This document shows positions 1-7,375 of a stretch of DNA of 64,000 bases, piece after piece. Both the position numbers and the translations under genes were made by a program. The notes beneath the pieces were generated by a model. It saw only the letters and a program-made list of their open reading frames with translations. It ran no database searches and was not told the origin of the DNA. Source of the stretch: Marinifilum breve (GTDB lineage Bacteria; Bacteroidota; Bacteroidia; Bacteroidales; Marinifilaceae). Numbering within the stretch: the first letter of the stretch is position 1; every line of letters starts with the position of its first letter. The stretch is taken from NCBI RefSeq assembly GCF_003202155.1, contig NZ_QFLI01000001.1, positions 310,001 to 374,000 on the forward strand, in the 5' to 3' direction.

Positions 1-743
1 TGCTAAGAACTGCTTACCTAACCGGTTTAAATCAGGAATACGAATTTTACAAAGAAAAATTTGGATTCGACTTTATTAAAAGCAATAAAGATGAAGGAGA
101 TTTAATTTTTATTTGGCTTACAGGTTTAGGTCCAGTAAAAGATGAATGGAGCATAAATTTTAGCGCGCTAAATAGTAGAGATGGATACCTTACCATGGTA
201 AACGAAGGTGAAGATGTTAGTTTTCCTTTCTACATTGGCGATATGGACAGTGACAAGAGAAATTCATTAAACGATTTGGAATTCGTTAGAGTCGCTTTCC
301 CAAAATACCGTGAAAGAATGCCAATATTTACCAATGCTTCTATCGTGGTGAATGATACCATCAATTATCAACTGGAAAAAGCAGAGGATATTAATGCCAT
401 TGCCTTTAAATCTCTTCGCGACAGAATGCTAAGAGAAATGGCAAATTCTTTATTGCGCCTGGCAACTAAAAAAGCCTTGGAAAATTATGCCCGCAGCAAA
501 GATGATACTTTAGGAATGTTTGTTGGCCTTTTAAATGCTGTAACCGAAAAAGCTGACACCAGAAACTGGCAAACATTGCCTCATAGCATCCATTACCAGA
601 GAATAAGATTAAAAGAAGGTGAGAACAACTTAAAGCTACAAGTTAGCTCTCCGAATGGTTCTATGAGCAATCAGAATGTTCAGGTAATTATAAAAGCGGG
701 AAAAACCAGCTTCTATACTTTCCACAATATGGAATCAAACTAA
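1..743 (+). CDS. 3' part of an uncharacterised protein (start lies before the window)
   Basis: The reading frame is open from the first bases (first full codon at position 3) to the TAA at 741-743, so this is the C-terminal 246 or so residues of a longer protein. The first visible residues (LRTAYLTGLNQEYEFYKEKF) look helical and repeat-like, followed by a beta-rich second half with an N-rich loop and a conserved-looking ending (VQVIIKAGKTSFYTFHNMES). The general look recalls the COG3014-type Bacteroidota proteins, usually lipoproteins with a helical N-terminal half, but I cannot confirm this. The gene converges on the H-NOX gene with a 9-base overlap of the two 3' ends. The ATG at 195 is internal, because the frame is coding before it. 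Function unknown. Confidence 0.7.
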   Translation, partial: LRTAYLTGLNQEYEFYKEKFGFDFIKSNKDEGDLIFIWLTGLGPVKDEWSINFSALNSRDGYLTMVNEGEDVSFPFYIGDMDSDKRNSLNDLEFVRVAFPKYRERMPIFTNASIVVNDTINYQLEKAEDINAIAFKSLRDRMLREMANSLLRLATKKALENYARSKDDTLGMFVGLLNAVTEKADTRNWQTLPHSIHYQRIRLKEGENNLKLQVSSPNGSMSNQNVQVIIKAGKTSFYTFHNMESN

Positions 744-1289
744 TACTCTTGACTTATTCAAGGTAATACAGACCCACTCCTTATCGAATTCAGTTTTTAT
801 TTCGGCATTGACCGTTAAATCTTCATTAAAGAATTTTTGACAGCCCATAAACAATCCGATAGCCAGATCGATAAGGTCATATTTCGACTGGTAACTTACT
901 GCAAATGTATTTTGACTAATTCTTTCAGCCTTAAAACCAGGAATTCCTTTGTGAGGAAAATCGGCCTGAAGTTTTACGTGAATAAAATAGTCGATCTGCT
1001 CCAGGAATTCGAAAACATCCGAATTCCCTGCAAAATGTGGACGATACAGTATAATCAATCGACTAAATAGATACTCTCCGTAAAGTTTGGTCAAATCTGA
1101 TGGTGCAATTCGAACTTCTTCTGCCAGTCGATTAATGAGTTCATGAAATTGTGTGTAAGGATAATCCATATTTACATTAAACACACCATGATCTCCTGCA
1201 TCCAAAAATGGAACGATTTTGTCTACTGCCTGAGAGCCATACTCTCTTTCTGCCATTTCCAGCAATTCAGTAAAAAATATCCCTTTCAT
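735..1289 (-). CDS. Orphan H-NOX (heme NO/O2-binding) domain protein
   Basis: The 184 residues are one H-NOX (HNOB) domain, a cytoplasmic heme sensor of NO or O2. Seen in the sequence: the MKG start typical of the family, the helical N-terminal half, a candidate proximal heme ligand H104 in the IDYFIHVKL segment, the proline-rich stretch FPHKGIPGF that follows it, and the C-terminal YQS motif at 133-135. The family motif YxSxR contacts the heme propionates; here the position of the Arg is Tyr137 with Lys136 beside it. No histidine kinase, cyclase or GGDEF partner is adjacent, so the effector is unknown. The neighbour on the same strand upstream is none; the downstream gene converges. Family assignment is firm, heme binding is inferred. 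Confidence 0.85.
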   Translation of the reverse strand: MKGIFFTELLEMAEREYGSQAVDKIVPFLDAGDHGVFNVNMDYPYTQFHELINRLAEEVRIAPSDLTKLYGEYLFSRLIILYRPHFAGNSDVFEFLEQIDYFIHVKLQADFPHKGIPGFKAERISQNTFAVSYQSKYDLIDLAIGLFMGCQKFFNEDLTVNAEIKTEFDKEWVCITLNKSRVLV

Positions 1290-1344
1290 TCAATCCAATT
1301 TTTATTACTACAACGAGAATAAATATTTTTTATTATCCAAAGTA

Positions 1345-2529
1345 TTAAAGTGGGGTTTTATTTTGTTCCTTGTTACGCAATTCTTCCAACAGCTTTTGAA
1401 TTGCCAGATACTTTTGCTCATAATCCCATCTTCCCTTATCCTTTTGATGGGCTGCCTGGTAAAACTTGAATGCCTGTTTTGGTTTATTTGTGGATTCATA
1501 AATTTCACCTGCATAAAAGTATGGTTCTGCCCTTTCAGGATAATTAACCGATGTGTAGGTTAGAAACTTTATGGCTTCATCATATCTTGCTTCTTGCTTT
1601 AATTGCAGGCAAACACTTTCCAACAAAGAGTATGGTAATTTTTCCTTTCTTCCATAATTCAGCATGATATCTCGCAAAAAGCCATTAGCACTTCCTACTC
1701 CACCATCTGCCAAATCTTCAACACTAGGGTATTTGTAATCCTTAAAGATTACTTCCATCCCTCTCATTAAGCTTTTTCTATACAAACTGTAATGATCTTC
1801 ATCGGGCATCCATTCATATTTCCACTTTAAATCTACAGGAGCTTTCTCTTCCAATAATTTGGCAAGCTCTTTACAAGCTTCCAGCATATTTTTAGCCTCC
1901 TTGGCAAAGCTCATAAACAGATGCTTGCGTACACTGGAGTTTTTCGTCAAAAACAGGTCCATATCATGAAGCATGGCCGTATCGTTCCACCATAAAATGG
2001 GACTAAAAGCCATATATCGGTCAAATAATTCAGGACGAGAAAGGAATGCATGCATTACAAACAATCCACTATAGTTATGCCCCATTACCAGGCGACGAGA
2101 GCTGCCTCGATACTCCTTCGCTACAAATGGAAAGATATCCGTTTCCAAAACTTGTAAAAAAGTATCAGCTCCACCTCTTGTTGGAAATATGGTTTTGTTC
2201 AGAACCGAATCAACCGGTGTCATATCTCTAAAACGATCGGTATTGGGGATACCCACCACCACATGAGGAGGAATAAAATGATTGTCCATCAAAAAGCTTA
2301 GCACTTCAATACCTGTGGCAAAATTAGACTCTGCATCTAACAAATAAATAACCGGATAACTGAAATAAGTATCCTTGAATTCATTTGGCAATAGAATTCT
2401 TAAATCTCTATTTTCCTTTAAAATTGTAGAATAAACATTGGCATTGATCAGGTTTTGGGGATTAACCTTCGCAAATAAACCATTCACACAAAAAATCAAT
2501 AATAATGTAGCAAAAACACTTCGCTTCAT
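1345..2529 (-). CDS. Secreted esterase-fold (EstD/IroE-like) protein with C-terminal TPR, nucleophile replaced
   Basis: 394 residues with a signal peptide (about 1-20), an alpha/beta-hydrolase domain of the putative-esterase type (COG2819-like, about 30-270) and a C-terminal helical part with a tetratricopeptide-like motif (about 315-385). Family landmarks are visible: YPVIYLLDAES near residue 60, VVGIPNTDR near 92, LSRPELFDRYMAFSPILWW after the nucleophile turn, and DEDHYSL as the likely catalytic His segment. The nucleophile elbow, normally GHSxGG, reads G150-H-N152-Y-S-G, so the catalytic serine position is asparagine. Either the protein is a non-enzymatic relative or Ser154 has taken over. 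It probably acts in the periplasm. It is divergent in function from, but on the same strand as, the neighbouring YceI and H-NOX genes. Confidence 0.8.
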   Translation of the reverse strand: MKRSVFATLLLIFCVNGLFAKVNPQNLINANVYSTILKENRDLRILLPNEFKDTYFSYPVIYLLDAESNFATGIEVLSFLMDNHFIPPHVVVGIPNTDRFRDMTPVDSVLNKTIFPTRGGADTFLQVLETDIFPFVAKEYRGSSRRLVMGHNYSGLFVMHAFLSRPELFDRYMAFSPILWWNDTAMLHDMDLFLTKNSSVRKHLFMSFAKEAKNMLEACKELAKLLEEKAPVDLKWKYEWMPDEDHYSLYRKSLMRGMEVIFKDYKYPSVEDLADGGVGSANGFLRDIMLNYGRKEKLPYSLLESVCLQLKQEARYDEAIKFLTYTSVNYPERAEPYFYAGEIYESTNKPKQAFKFYQAAHQKDKGRWDYEQKYLAIQKLLEELRNKEQNKTPL

Positions 2530-2644
2530 ACAAGTAGGGTTTAAGTGAATTTAACCTTATTAAAATACAATTATTTACAATATAAAAAAAACAATCCTTT
2601 ATTAACAAGTTGTTTAAAGTGATTAATGTAAAGATATTATCAAG

Positions 2645-2675
2645 AAAAAACCGAATTCTGTACGAATCCGGTTTT
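2645..2675 (-). terminator. Rho-independent terminator of the YceI gene
   Basis: Inverted repeat 2647-2658 / 2664-2675 (AAACCGAATTC type arms with one internal mismatch) around a five-base loop. Read on the minus strand it is followed by a run of T, directly after the YceI stop codon. Confidence 0.7.
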
Positions 2676-2693
2676 AATTCCTAATCAATCTAC

Positions 2694-3293
2694 CTACTGC
2701 AGATACAAGTCTAAGGTCAACTCAAAATCATCATATATGGTTTTGTCTCCCAAATTATCGAAAAAACTACCCGATCCATACCTCACATTAAACTTACTTC
2801 GGTCAATTACAATTTTGCCGCTTACATGCAAATCGTTGCCATGCTGATGCATATTAACCTTAAAGCTAATTGGCTTGGTAATGTCTTTAATGGTGATATT
2901 GCCATGTACCTCATAGTTTCCTTCACCTAAATTCTTGGCTTTTTGCATTTCAAATTTAGCTTCAGGATATTTTTCCACGCCAAAGAAATCGTCCGATTTT
3001 AGATGCCCTTCCAATTTGGCTCTGTACCCATCGTCTTTGATATCCGTACACACAATTGTTGCCATATCTACAACAAAACTCCCTTTTTCAAGCTTGTCTC
3101 CATTTAGCATCAAACTTCCTTCCGATACTTTTATGGTGCCAGAGTGTTCTCCAGTTACTTTTTTACCCAACCACTCTACTTTGCTCTTTTCGCTATTTAA
3201 TTTCTTGTTTCCACCATCTGCACTAGCGCTAAGTGTAAAAACAAAGGCCAATGCCACAAGGAATGCTGTTCTTCTAAAAATGGTTCGTTTCAT
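2694..3293 (-). CDS. YceI-family periplasmic protein
   Basis: 199 residues: a signal peptide ending near ASA-DGG (about residue 26), then one complete YceI domain. Family signs are the opening SKVEWLGKKVTGEHSGTI, the central DDFFGVEKYPEAKF and the closing RSKFNVRYGSG...FELTLDL. YceI proteins are lipocalin-like beta-barrels that bind long isoprenoid or amide lipids in the periplasm; many Bacteroidota carry several copies and the exact role here is unknown. Length is normal. The gene has its own terminator and no operon partner. Confidence 0.9.
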   Translation of the reverse strand: MKRTIFRRTAFLVALAFVFTLSASADGGNKKLNSEKSKVEWLGKKVTGEHSGTIKVSEGSLMLNGDKLEKGSFVVDMATIVCTDIKDDGYRAKLEGHLKSDDFFGVEKYPEAKFEMQKAKNLGEGNYEVHGNITIKDITKPISFKVNMHQHGNDLHVSGKIVIDRSKFNVRYGSGSFFDNLGDKTIYDDFELTLDLYLQ

Positions 3294-3573
3294 ATTTCCG
3301 TTTTTTATTTAATAATTGAGATTTTTGAATCGATTTGATCGCGAGATTTTCAACATTGAATACAATCTCGACACACTATTTGTTTTCATTCCAAATAAAT
3401 TTAAGGAAATATTTCTTAGCAATTGTTATAAATTCTTGTTAAAGGCATGTTAAAAATGAAGCAGGACAAAGAATATCGTGTAAAACCAAAAAAAAATTTA
3501 TTTTGTAAGTTTCTACTTACAAACCGCTTAGAATATTTTGAGAAAAAACTTTCAAAAAAAAGAGAAAAAAGGC

Positions 3574-3605
3574 TTGCATAAACCAAGCTAAAACCCCTAT
3601 ATTTG
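3574..3605 (+). promoter_or_regulatory. Bacteroidota-type promoter of the first tRNA-Arg
   Basis: TTG at 3574-3576 and TATATTTG at 3598-3605 are separated by 21 bases, matching the -33/-7 pattern of the Bacteroidota primary sigma factor. The tRNA begins 20 bases after the -7 element. Confidence 0.75.
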
Positions 3606-3624
3606 CAGCGCCTTTAAGGAAAAC

Positions 3625-3698
3625 GGACGCGTAGCATAACTGGATAGTGCACCACATTACGGCTGTGGAGGTTGGGGGTTCGACTCCCTCCGTGTTCA
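3625..3698 (+). tRNA. tRNA-Arg (anticodon ACG), copy 1
   Basis: All four arms fold. Acceptor GGACGCG pairs with CGTGTTC (two G-U pairs), D stem GCAT/GTGC, anticodon stem CCACA/TGTGG around the loop TTACGGC, T arm GGGGG-TTCGACT-CCCTC, discriminator A at 3698. Anticodon ACG reads arginine CGN codons once A34 is deaminated to inosine. CCA is not encoded. Confidence 0.95.
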
Positions 3699-3748
3699 CT
3701 TTAAAAGTCTTTCTTGGAGCAAAGGGGCTTCCACCCTTCCAAGTTAAG

Positions 3749-3780
3749 AAATCGTTACCCTTCATCCGGTAACGATTTTT
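3749..3780 (+). terminator. Terminator of tRNA-Arg copy 1
   Basis: Eleven-base stem 3749-3759 / 3768-3778 (AAATCGTTACC and its complement), loop CTTCATCC, then T residues. Between the tRNA and this stem lies a second possible hairpin (CTTGGA...TCCAAG, about 3713-3742). Both are repeated after copy 2. Confidence 0.8.
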
Positions 3781-3842
3781 AAATCTTTCTTTTTTGAAAG
3801 ATGTCATTTCTGAAATGTAATGACAAAAAAAATGCAAATTCA

Positions 3843-3875
3843 TTTGCATCAATAAAATTTAAACTGCTATATTTG
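3843..3875 (+). promoter_or_regulatory. Bacteroidota-type promoter of the second tRNA-Arg
   Basis: TTTG at 3843-3846, 21 bases, then TATATTTG at 3868-3875. It is the same arrangement as before copy 1, so the second tRNA is an independent transcription unit. Confidence 0.75.
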
Positions 3876-3899
3876 CAGCCTCTTTTTTAAGAGACCAAC

Positions 3900-3973
3900 G
3901 GACGCGTAGCATAACTGGATAGTGCACCACATTACGGCTGTGGAGGTTGGGGGTTCGACTCCCTCCGTGTTCA
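3900..3973 (+). tRNA. tRNA-Arg (anticodon ACG), copy 2
   Basis: Identical in sequence to the copy at 3625-3698, with the same cloverleaf and ACG anticodon. About 275 bases separate the two starts. The flanks are also repeated with small changes, so this is a tandem duplication of a whole promoter-tRNA-terminator unit. Confidence 0.95.
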
Positions 3974-4023
3974 CTCTAAAAATCTTTCTTGGAGCAAAGG
4001 GGCTTCCACCCTTCCAGGTTAAG

Positions 4024-4059
4024 AAATCGTCACCCTTCATCCGGTGGCGATTTTTTTTT
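4024..4059 (+). terminator. Terminator of tRNA-Arg copy 2
   Basis: Stem 4024-4034 / 4043-4053 followed by nine T. Compared with the first copy, TTACC/GGTAA has become TCACC/GGTGG: both arms changed and pairing is kept (with one G-U), which supports a functional hairpin. Confidence 0.85.
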
Positions 4060-4133
4060 GCTATTTACCGATATCATCATCGCAAATAGCTATGGAATTC
4101 CTTCTGTATCCTAAACTTTCAAATTAATTAAAC

Positions 4134-4598
4134 ATGTATAAATTATACAACTCCCTTATTCTTGTTGCTTTTATCTCTTTATTTTCCTGTCAGCAAAATC
4201 AGGTAGAAAGTTATGCCCTGCGATTAAAGCCAGGAATGGATTTAAAGCAGGAAATGGCGCAATTTGTAAAAGACAGACAATTGCAGTCGGCATCTATCTC
4301 TACCTGTGTGGGAAGCTTAAGAGAATTGATCATTCGCCCTGCCAATCAAAAAGAATTGTTGCATTTGAAAGGACATTTCGAAATTGTTTCACTTACCGGA
4401 ACTTTTGCCGACAAAGGCAAACACAATCACATTCACATTTCAGTATCGGATAGTACCGGTTACACCATCGGTGGACATTTGGTAGATGGAAACATCATTT
4501 ATACCACTGCTGAGATTGTTCTTTTGAACAACACCAACATCGAGTTTACCCGCGAAATAGATCCTGAAACCACTTTCTATGAATTAAAAGTGAACTAA
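4134..4598 (+). CDS. PPC (DUF296)-domain lipoprotein
   Basis: 154 residues. The N-terminus is a lipoprotein signal (hydrophobic stretch, then LFSC with Cys19). Residues 25-152 are a PPC/DUF296 domain, the fold found alone in bacteria and joined to AT-hooks in plant DNA-binding proteins; signs are SYALRLKPGMDL at the start, the SLTGTFADKGKHNHIHISVSD strand with clustered histidines, and GGHLVDGNIIYTTAEIVL. PPC proteins usually lack an export signal, so a lipid-anchored envelope form is unusual. The His cluster could bind a metal, as in some bacterial PPC structures. No operon partner. Family is likely, role unknown. Confidence 0.8.
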   Translation: MYKLYNSLILVAFISLFSCQQNQVESYALRLKPGMDLKQEMAQFVKDRQLQSASISTCVGSLRELIIRPANQKELLHLKGHFEIVSLTGTFADKGKHNHIHISVSDSTGYTIGGHLVDGNIIYTTAEIVLLNNTNIEFTREIDPETTFYELKVN

Positions 4599-5093
4599 AA
4601 GAAAACTGACACAATGCACCTATATACTACCAGCTTAAGAAATCGTCTATCTTATATTAGTTTGTAATTTTGTTATTGTGTGAATGTGGAATGAGAAACA
4701 TACATCAGTTCTTAAATTGAATCAGCTTTCGAATTTATCAAATTTCTACTTTTCACGATTCAAACTCTTGACTCTATATGAATTGTAGTATTTAGACCAT
4801 AAAATTATTGATTTCGTAGGGTGATAAATTAATGATCTTTACTTTGTTTATTCGGGTTTTGTGGGCATTGGAAGGACAAGCTACTTATTCGCAGAAAACA
4901 TTTAGAGAGACGGGGAAGCTTCGAAGAATTGAGAAGATCGCCCCGCCGAACTTAATGTTTTCAAGTAGAAGAAGTTTGGGCTTACACGCCCTAGATTTTT
5001 TGCTGACTTTTTCATCAATGGAAAAAGTCAGAGCCATGCGGCTTGAGCTAAATAAAACTTCATTTCTAAAAGACTAATTTTCTGCAAAAATAA
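4599..5093. other. Gene-poor stretch between 4599 and 5093
   Basis: About 500 bases without a convincing gene. An open frame of 81 codons at 4832-5077 has an unlikely composition and no recognisable domain. The GC-richer part around 4900-5050 contains the imperfect inverted repeat GACTTTTTC...GAAAAAGTC (about 5014-5033) and looks like a fragment of a dispersed repeat, but this cannot be shown from one copy. Confidence 0.4.
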
Positions 5094-5120
5094 AATGCCA
5101 CTCGAAATTCGAGTGGCATT
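5094..5120 (-). terminator. Terminator of the gene at 5140-5784
   Basis: Near-perfect 13-base arms (AATGCCACTCGAA and its complement) with a one-base centre. Read on the minus strand it follows the stop codon and is followed by TTTTATTTTT. Confidence 0.85.
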
Positions 5121-5139
5121 AATATAATTATGCTTCTAT

Positions 5140-5784
5140 TTATTTAACGACTACACCTAACTCTTCCAGCTTTTGGCGTTCACTACCCTCATAAAACAAA
5201 TCTAAACACGCACGCAAATCCGAACAGTAAGTCATAAACTCGGAATAATTTTCCTGCTTTTGAACGGTGGCTTGTTGAGCTTCCCCATCCTCTTTTTCAG
5301 CTTTTAGCTTTAGTTCATCAAGCTTGCTTAAATCAGCCAAGTATGCAGCATTTACCTCTGGAGTTAAATTCACCAATGTAAGCTTCTCCTGAATAGCAGT
5401 GTGAGTAAGAATTGCATTAACCGTATCCTCGGCCAATGCTCTCCACTCAGGATATGCAGTTGGTACTTCCTTATTCAACCTTAAAAGAGTAGATAACTCA
5501 ATATCGTTCTTAAAAAAGTATCTACCCACCTTACGCATTTGAATCAAACCACCGTGAAGTGTATCATAAAACTCATTGAATGATCGGTTTGCCTGATTGG
5601 CTTCAATTCGCTCGGTATTTTGAGCTTCAAAAGAAGTTTTTGCGATGGTATAAAGTGTTTTTCCCAGTTCTATTCTCTCTTCCGGATAAATCAATTTAAT
5701 ACGCTCTTTAATTGTTGCATCATTGGAAACTCCATAAACCAATAATCTTCCTTTTTCTAATTCTTTTAAATAACTTTCTTTCAT
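5140..5784 (-). CDS. Conserved-looking hypothetical helical protein
   Basis: 214 residues, no signal peptide and no membrane segment. The protein reads as long amphipathic helices throughout, with a charged coiled-coil-like stretch around 152-178 (LSKLDELKLKAEKEDGEAQQ). No catalytic motif or known domain is recognised. It is monocistronic, with a strong terminator, and flanked by gene-poor DNA. Codon use is like that of the core genes, so it is probably a real gene. Function unknown. Confidence 0.7.
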   Translation of the reverse strand: MKESYLKELEKGRLLVYGVSNDATIKERIKLIYPEERIELGKTLYTIAKTSFEAQNTERIEANQANRSFNEFYDTLHGGLIQMRKVGRYFFKNDIELSTLLRLNKEVPTAYPEWRALAEDTVNAILTHTAIQEKLTLVNLTPEVNAAYLADLSKLDELKLKAEKEDGEAQQATVQKQENYSEFMTYCSDLRACLDLFYEGSERQKLEELGVVVK

Positions 5785-6432
5785 AAGATTTAATTTTAAA
5801 ATGTTCTTTTTGCAATGTTTAAGTTGTAAGTAAATGTTAAGCGATAATATTAAAAGCCATTTTGATCAATCAAAACATCTAACACTAGATACCTATATTC
5901 AAAACAGTTATAAAGAATCCAACTAGATATTTTTATATAATTTCAATTGAACCTCAAATTGCTTTGTGAATTATCTTTAATAAAATTATTGCACTTAAAC
6001 AGGAATGTCAATATGCATCTTAAGCTTTTTTTATGATATTTATCATCTTTTTCAATCACTCAATTTCTATCCTCAAATGGTTATCAGTCCCCCTCTCTAG
6101 TGCAGCCTTAAATTCATTTTCATATGACTTTCTGTCACTTTTGAGCAATTCCCCCAACTTTTTCGTAATTCCCCGCACTTTTCACTGACTTTCTGTCGCT
6201 TTTTTATGATTTTCCCGCACTTTTGAATCCTTCCCCGTACTTTTGCTGCATTTTATTACACTTTGGAGACATTTCCCTGAGCTTTTTGGCTCCTTTTTGT
6301 GTTTTTGTAGGGTTTTATATTGCTGAGGGAACAGTTAATTCTTATTAGCACTTCATTCTTTCACTTTTCTTATCAAAAGAGAAGCTTTTTCTATATTCTC
6401 TTGTGGAAATATTTGCCCTTCCAATACTCTAC
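5785..6432. other. Long intergenic region with a minisatellite
   Basis: About 650 bases with no gene. The first 340 bases are plain AT-rich sequence in which I see nothing. From 6129 a degenerate tandem repeat follows, listed separately. The region borders the accessory segment that starts near 6.43 kb. Confidence 0.6.
6129..6293 (+). repeat. Degenerate 19-22-base tandem repeat, eight units
   Basis: Unit starts lie near 6130, 6149, 6169, 6191, 6212, 6231, 6252 and 6273. The best units read TTCCCCGCACTTTT plus 5-7 variable bases; others carry TTCTGTCRCTTTT. Stops occur in all frames and the unit length is not a multiple of three, so it is not a coding repeat. Confidence 0.7.
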
Positions 6433-6500
6433 CTTAAATAATAATATGATTCCTTTGTAATGGAATTATTGTTTTGTACATTCACAAGCAGAAACATAAT
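6433..6500 (+). promoter_or_regulatory. Dispersed promoter-carrying repeat, copy A
   Basis: Matches copies at about 11293-11345 and 13703-13757. The shared core holds TTTG (6454-6457), 19 bases, and TACATTCA (6477-6484), a fair -33/-7 promoter. After it, AATAAGTGTACAATA and an inverted repeat CCCAnnTGGG are shared with copy C. It lies about 90 bases before the first integron-like cassette and would transcribe into it. Confidence 0.55.
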
Positions 6501-6588
6501 AAGTGTACAATACTTCCCAATTTGGGTGGATAAATACACTTTATTTTAAAGATATAATGGAAATAAATACAATTGTGTTTATTTACAA

Positions 6589-6597
6589 GTTAGGCAA
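6589..6597 (+). other. Left boundary (R'-like core) of integron-like cassette 1
   Basis: GTTAGGCAA at 6589-6597 is exactly complementary to the TTGCCTAAC that opens the attC-like site at 7149; the match extends to 14 of 15 bases. This is the relation expected between the start of an integron cassette and the R'' core of its own attC. Confidence 0.55.
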
Positions 6598-6625
6598 TAT
6601 TATAGTACACAACCCAGACACAAAA

Positions 6626-6829
6626 ATGAGAAACTCAGAACGAATACCAGAAATACTATCAAGCTTAGAACGAATTTGGAAGGACAACCCTGATTTTAGA
6701 TTAGGTCAGCTTTTAATGGTAGCAATTCGACCAAAGAATCCTTGTCCAGAAGTGTTTTATAAGGAAGATGACGAAATATTAAAAGGATTAATCGAATTTG
6801 AAAAAAAGATGAAAAGTCATAAGAAATAA
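6626..6829 (+). CDS. DUF1040 (YihD-like) small protein
   Basis: 67 residues from the ATG at 6626. The sequence RIPEILSSLERIWKDNPDFR, then LGQLL, a proline-rich PKNPCPEVFY and EDDEIL fits the DUF1040/YihD family, small helical proteins of unknown function. A longer frame reaches back to 6503, but that part crosses the cassette boundary at 6589 and has no family resemblance, so I prefer 6626. It is the first gene of cassette 1, followed after 38 bases by a membrane protein gene in the same cassette. Confidence 0.7.
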   Translation: MRNSERIPEILSSLERIWKDNPDFRLGQLLMVAIRPKNPCPEVFYKEDDEILKGLIEFEKKMKSHKK

Positions 6830-6867
6830 TTCATTTATACTTCATATTGATTAATAAAAATTAGGAA

Positions 6868-7143
6868 ATGAAGAACCAATTTATTTTAAAGAATATAGTT
6901 GCGATAATAATCTGTCTAATAAACATTTGGTGGACTTATGACAATGCATATTTACTTTATTGTTATCATTTTAAATCTGTTTTCTATTTTTCAATGTATC
7001 CTGACTGGGTTTTAGTTGTTAATTCATTAATTGGTCTACTTGGATTAATTTCTGGTATATTAGTTATAAACGGTAAAATTAAACTTTGGATTGCTATTAC
7101 TTTTAACCTATTAATTTGGACACTAGGGTTGCTGATTAAGTAA
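6868..7143 (+). CDS. Small membrane protein, cassette 1
   Basis: 91 residues with three likely membrane segments (about 7-25, 45-66 and 70-89) and short loops. No family recognised. It is the second gene of cassette 1; its TAA lies six bases before the attC-like site at 7149, the tight spacing usual in integron cassettes. Confidence 0.65.
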   Translation: MKNQFILKNIVAIIICLINIWWTYDNAYLLYCYHFKSVFYFSMYPDWVLVVNSLIGLLGLISGILVINGKIKLWIAITFNLLIWTLGLLIK

Positions 7144-7148
7144 TAACA

Positions 7149-7345
7149 TTGCCTAACAATCTGGAATAAAGCATGCGGATTCAATAGTGTTTTGGTTGTT
7201 GAGCATGGAGTTTGAACACCGCCAAATCTTTGATTTGGCTTTAATAATGAAAAGATAAAAGCAAATAAAAGCTTTGGCTCTGGAGTCGTTTGGAAGGTTT
7301 GGTTCATTAAATCTCCGCACGCTTCATCCAGTGAACGTTATGTGC
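7149..7345 (+). other. attC-like recombination site 1
   Basis: It opens with the R''-like TTGCCTAAC (7149-7157) and closes with the R'-like GTTATGTGC (7337-7345). Inside, CTGGAATAAAGCATGCGGA (7161-7179) pairs with TCCGCACGCTTCATCCAG (7314-7331), leaving one unpaired extra base, as in attC sites. A small perfect hairpin GCCAAATC-TTT-GATTTGGC sits in the middle (about 7220-7238). At about 195 bases the site is longer than most attC sites. Confidence 0.6.
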
Positions 7346-7375
7346 AAGTCAATCTGTAAATTCTAAAGTAATTAG

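Larger units (their letters stand above)
3591..4059 (+). repeat. Tandem duplication carrying tRNA-Arg
   Basis: Unit 1 is about 3591-3785 and unit 2 about 3861-4059. Each holds a TATATTTG promoter, the tRNA, a conserved spacer (TCTTTCTTGGAGCAAAGG and onward) and a terminator. The tRNA part is identical while the spacers differ at scattered positions, mostly in pairing-neutral ways. The stretch between them (about 3786-3860) is AT-rich and not repeated. Confidence 0.85.

Noticed and set aside
3517-3852. Open frame of 111 codons on the minus strand across the first tRNA-Arg
   Set aside because: Its central part (NTEGVEPPTSTAV) is the complement of the tRNA, a well-known false gene; both ends lie in promoter and terminator sequence.
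4832-5077. Open frame of 81 codons on the plus strand
   Set aside because: No domain, odd composition, poor start, and an inverted repeat inside; more likely a fragment of a dispersed repeat.
6129-6293. CRISPR array
   Set aside because: Units are degenerate, with no constant repeat and unique spacers, and no cas genes are in the window.
6503-6625. N-terminal extension of the DUF1040 gene
   Set aside because: It crosses the cassette boundary at 6589 and has no resemblance to the family; the ATG at 6626 starts the conserved part.
7220-7238. Perfect hairpin GCCAAATC-TTT-GATTTGGC as a terminator
   Set aside because: No T run follows and it lies inside the attC-like site; treated as part of that site.
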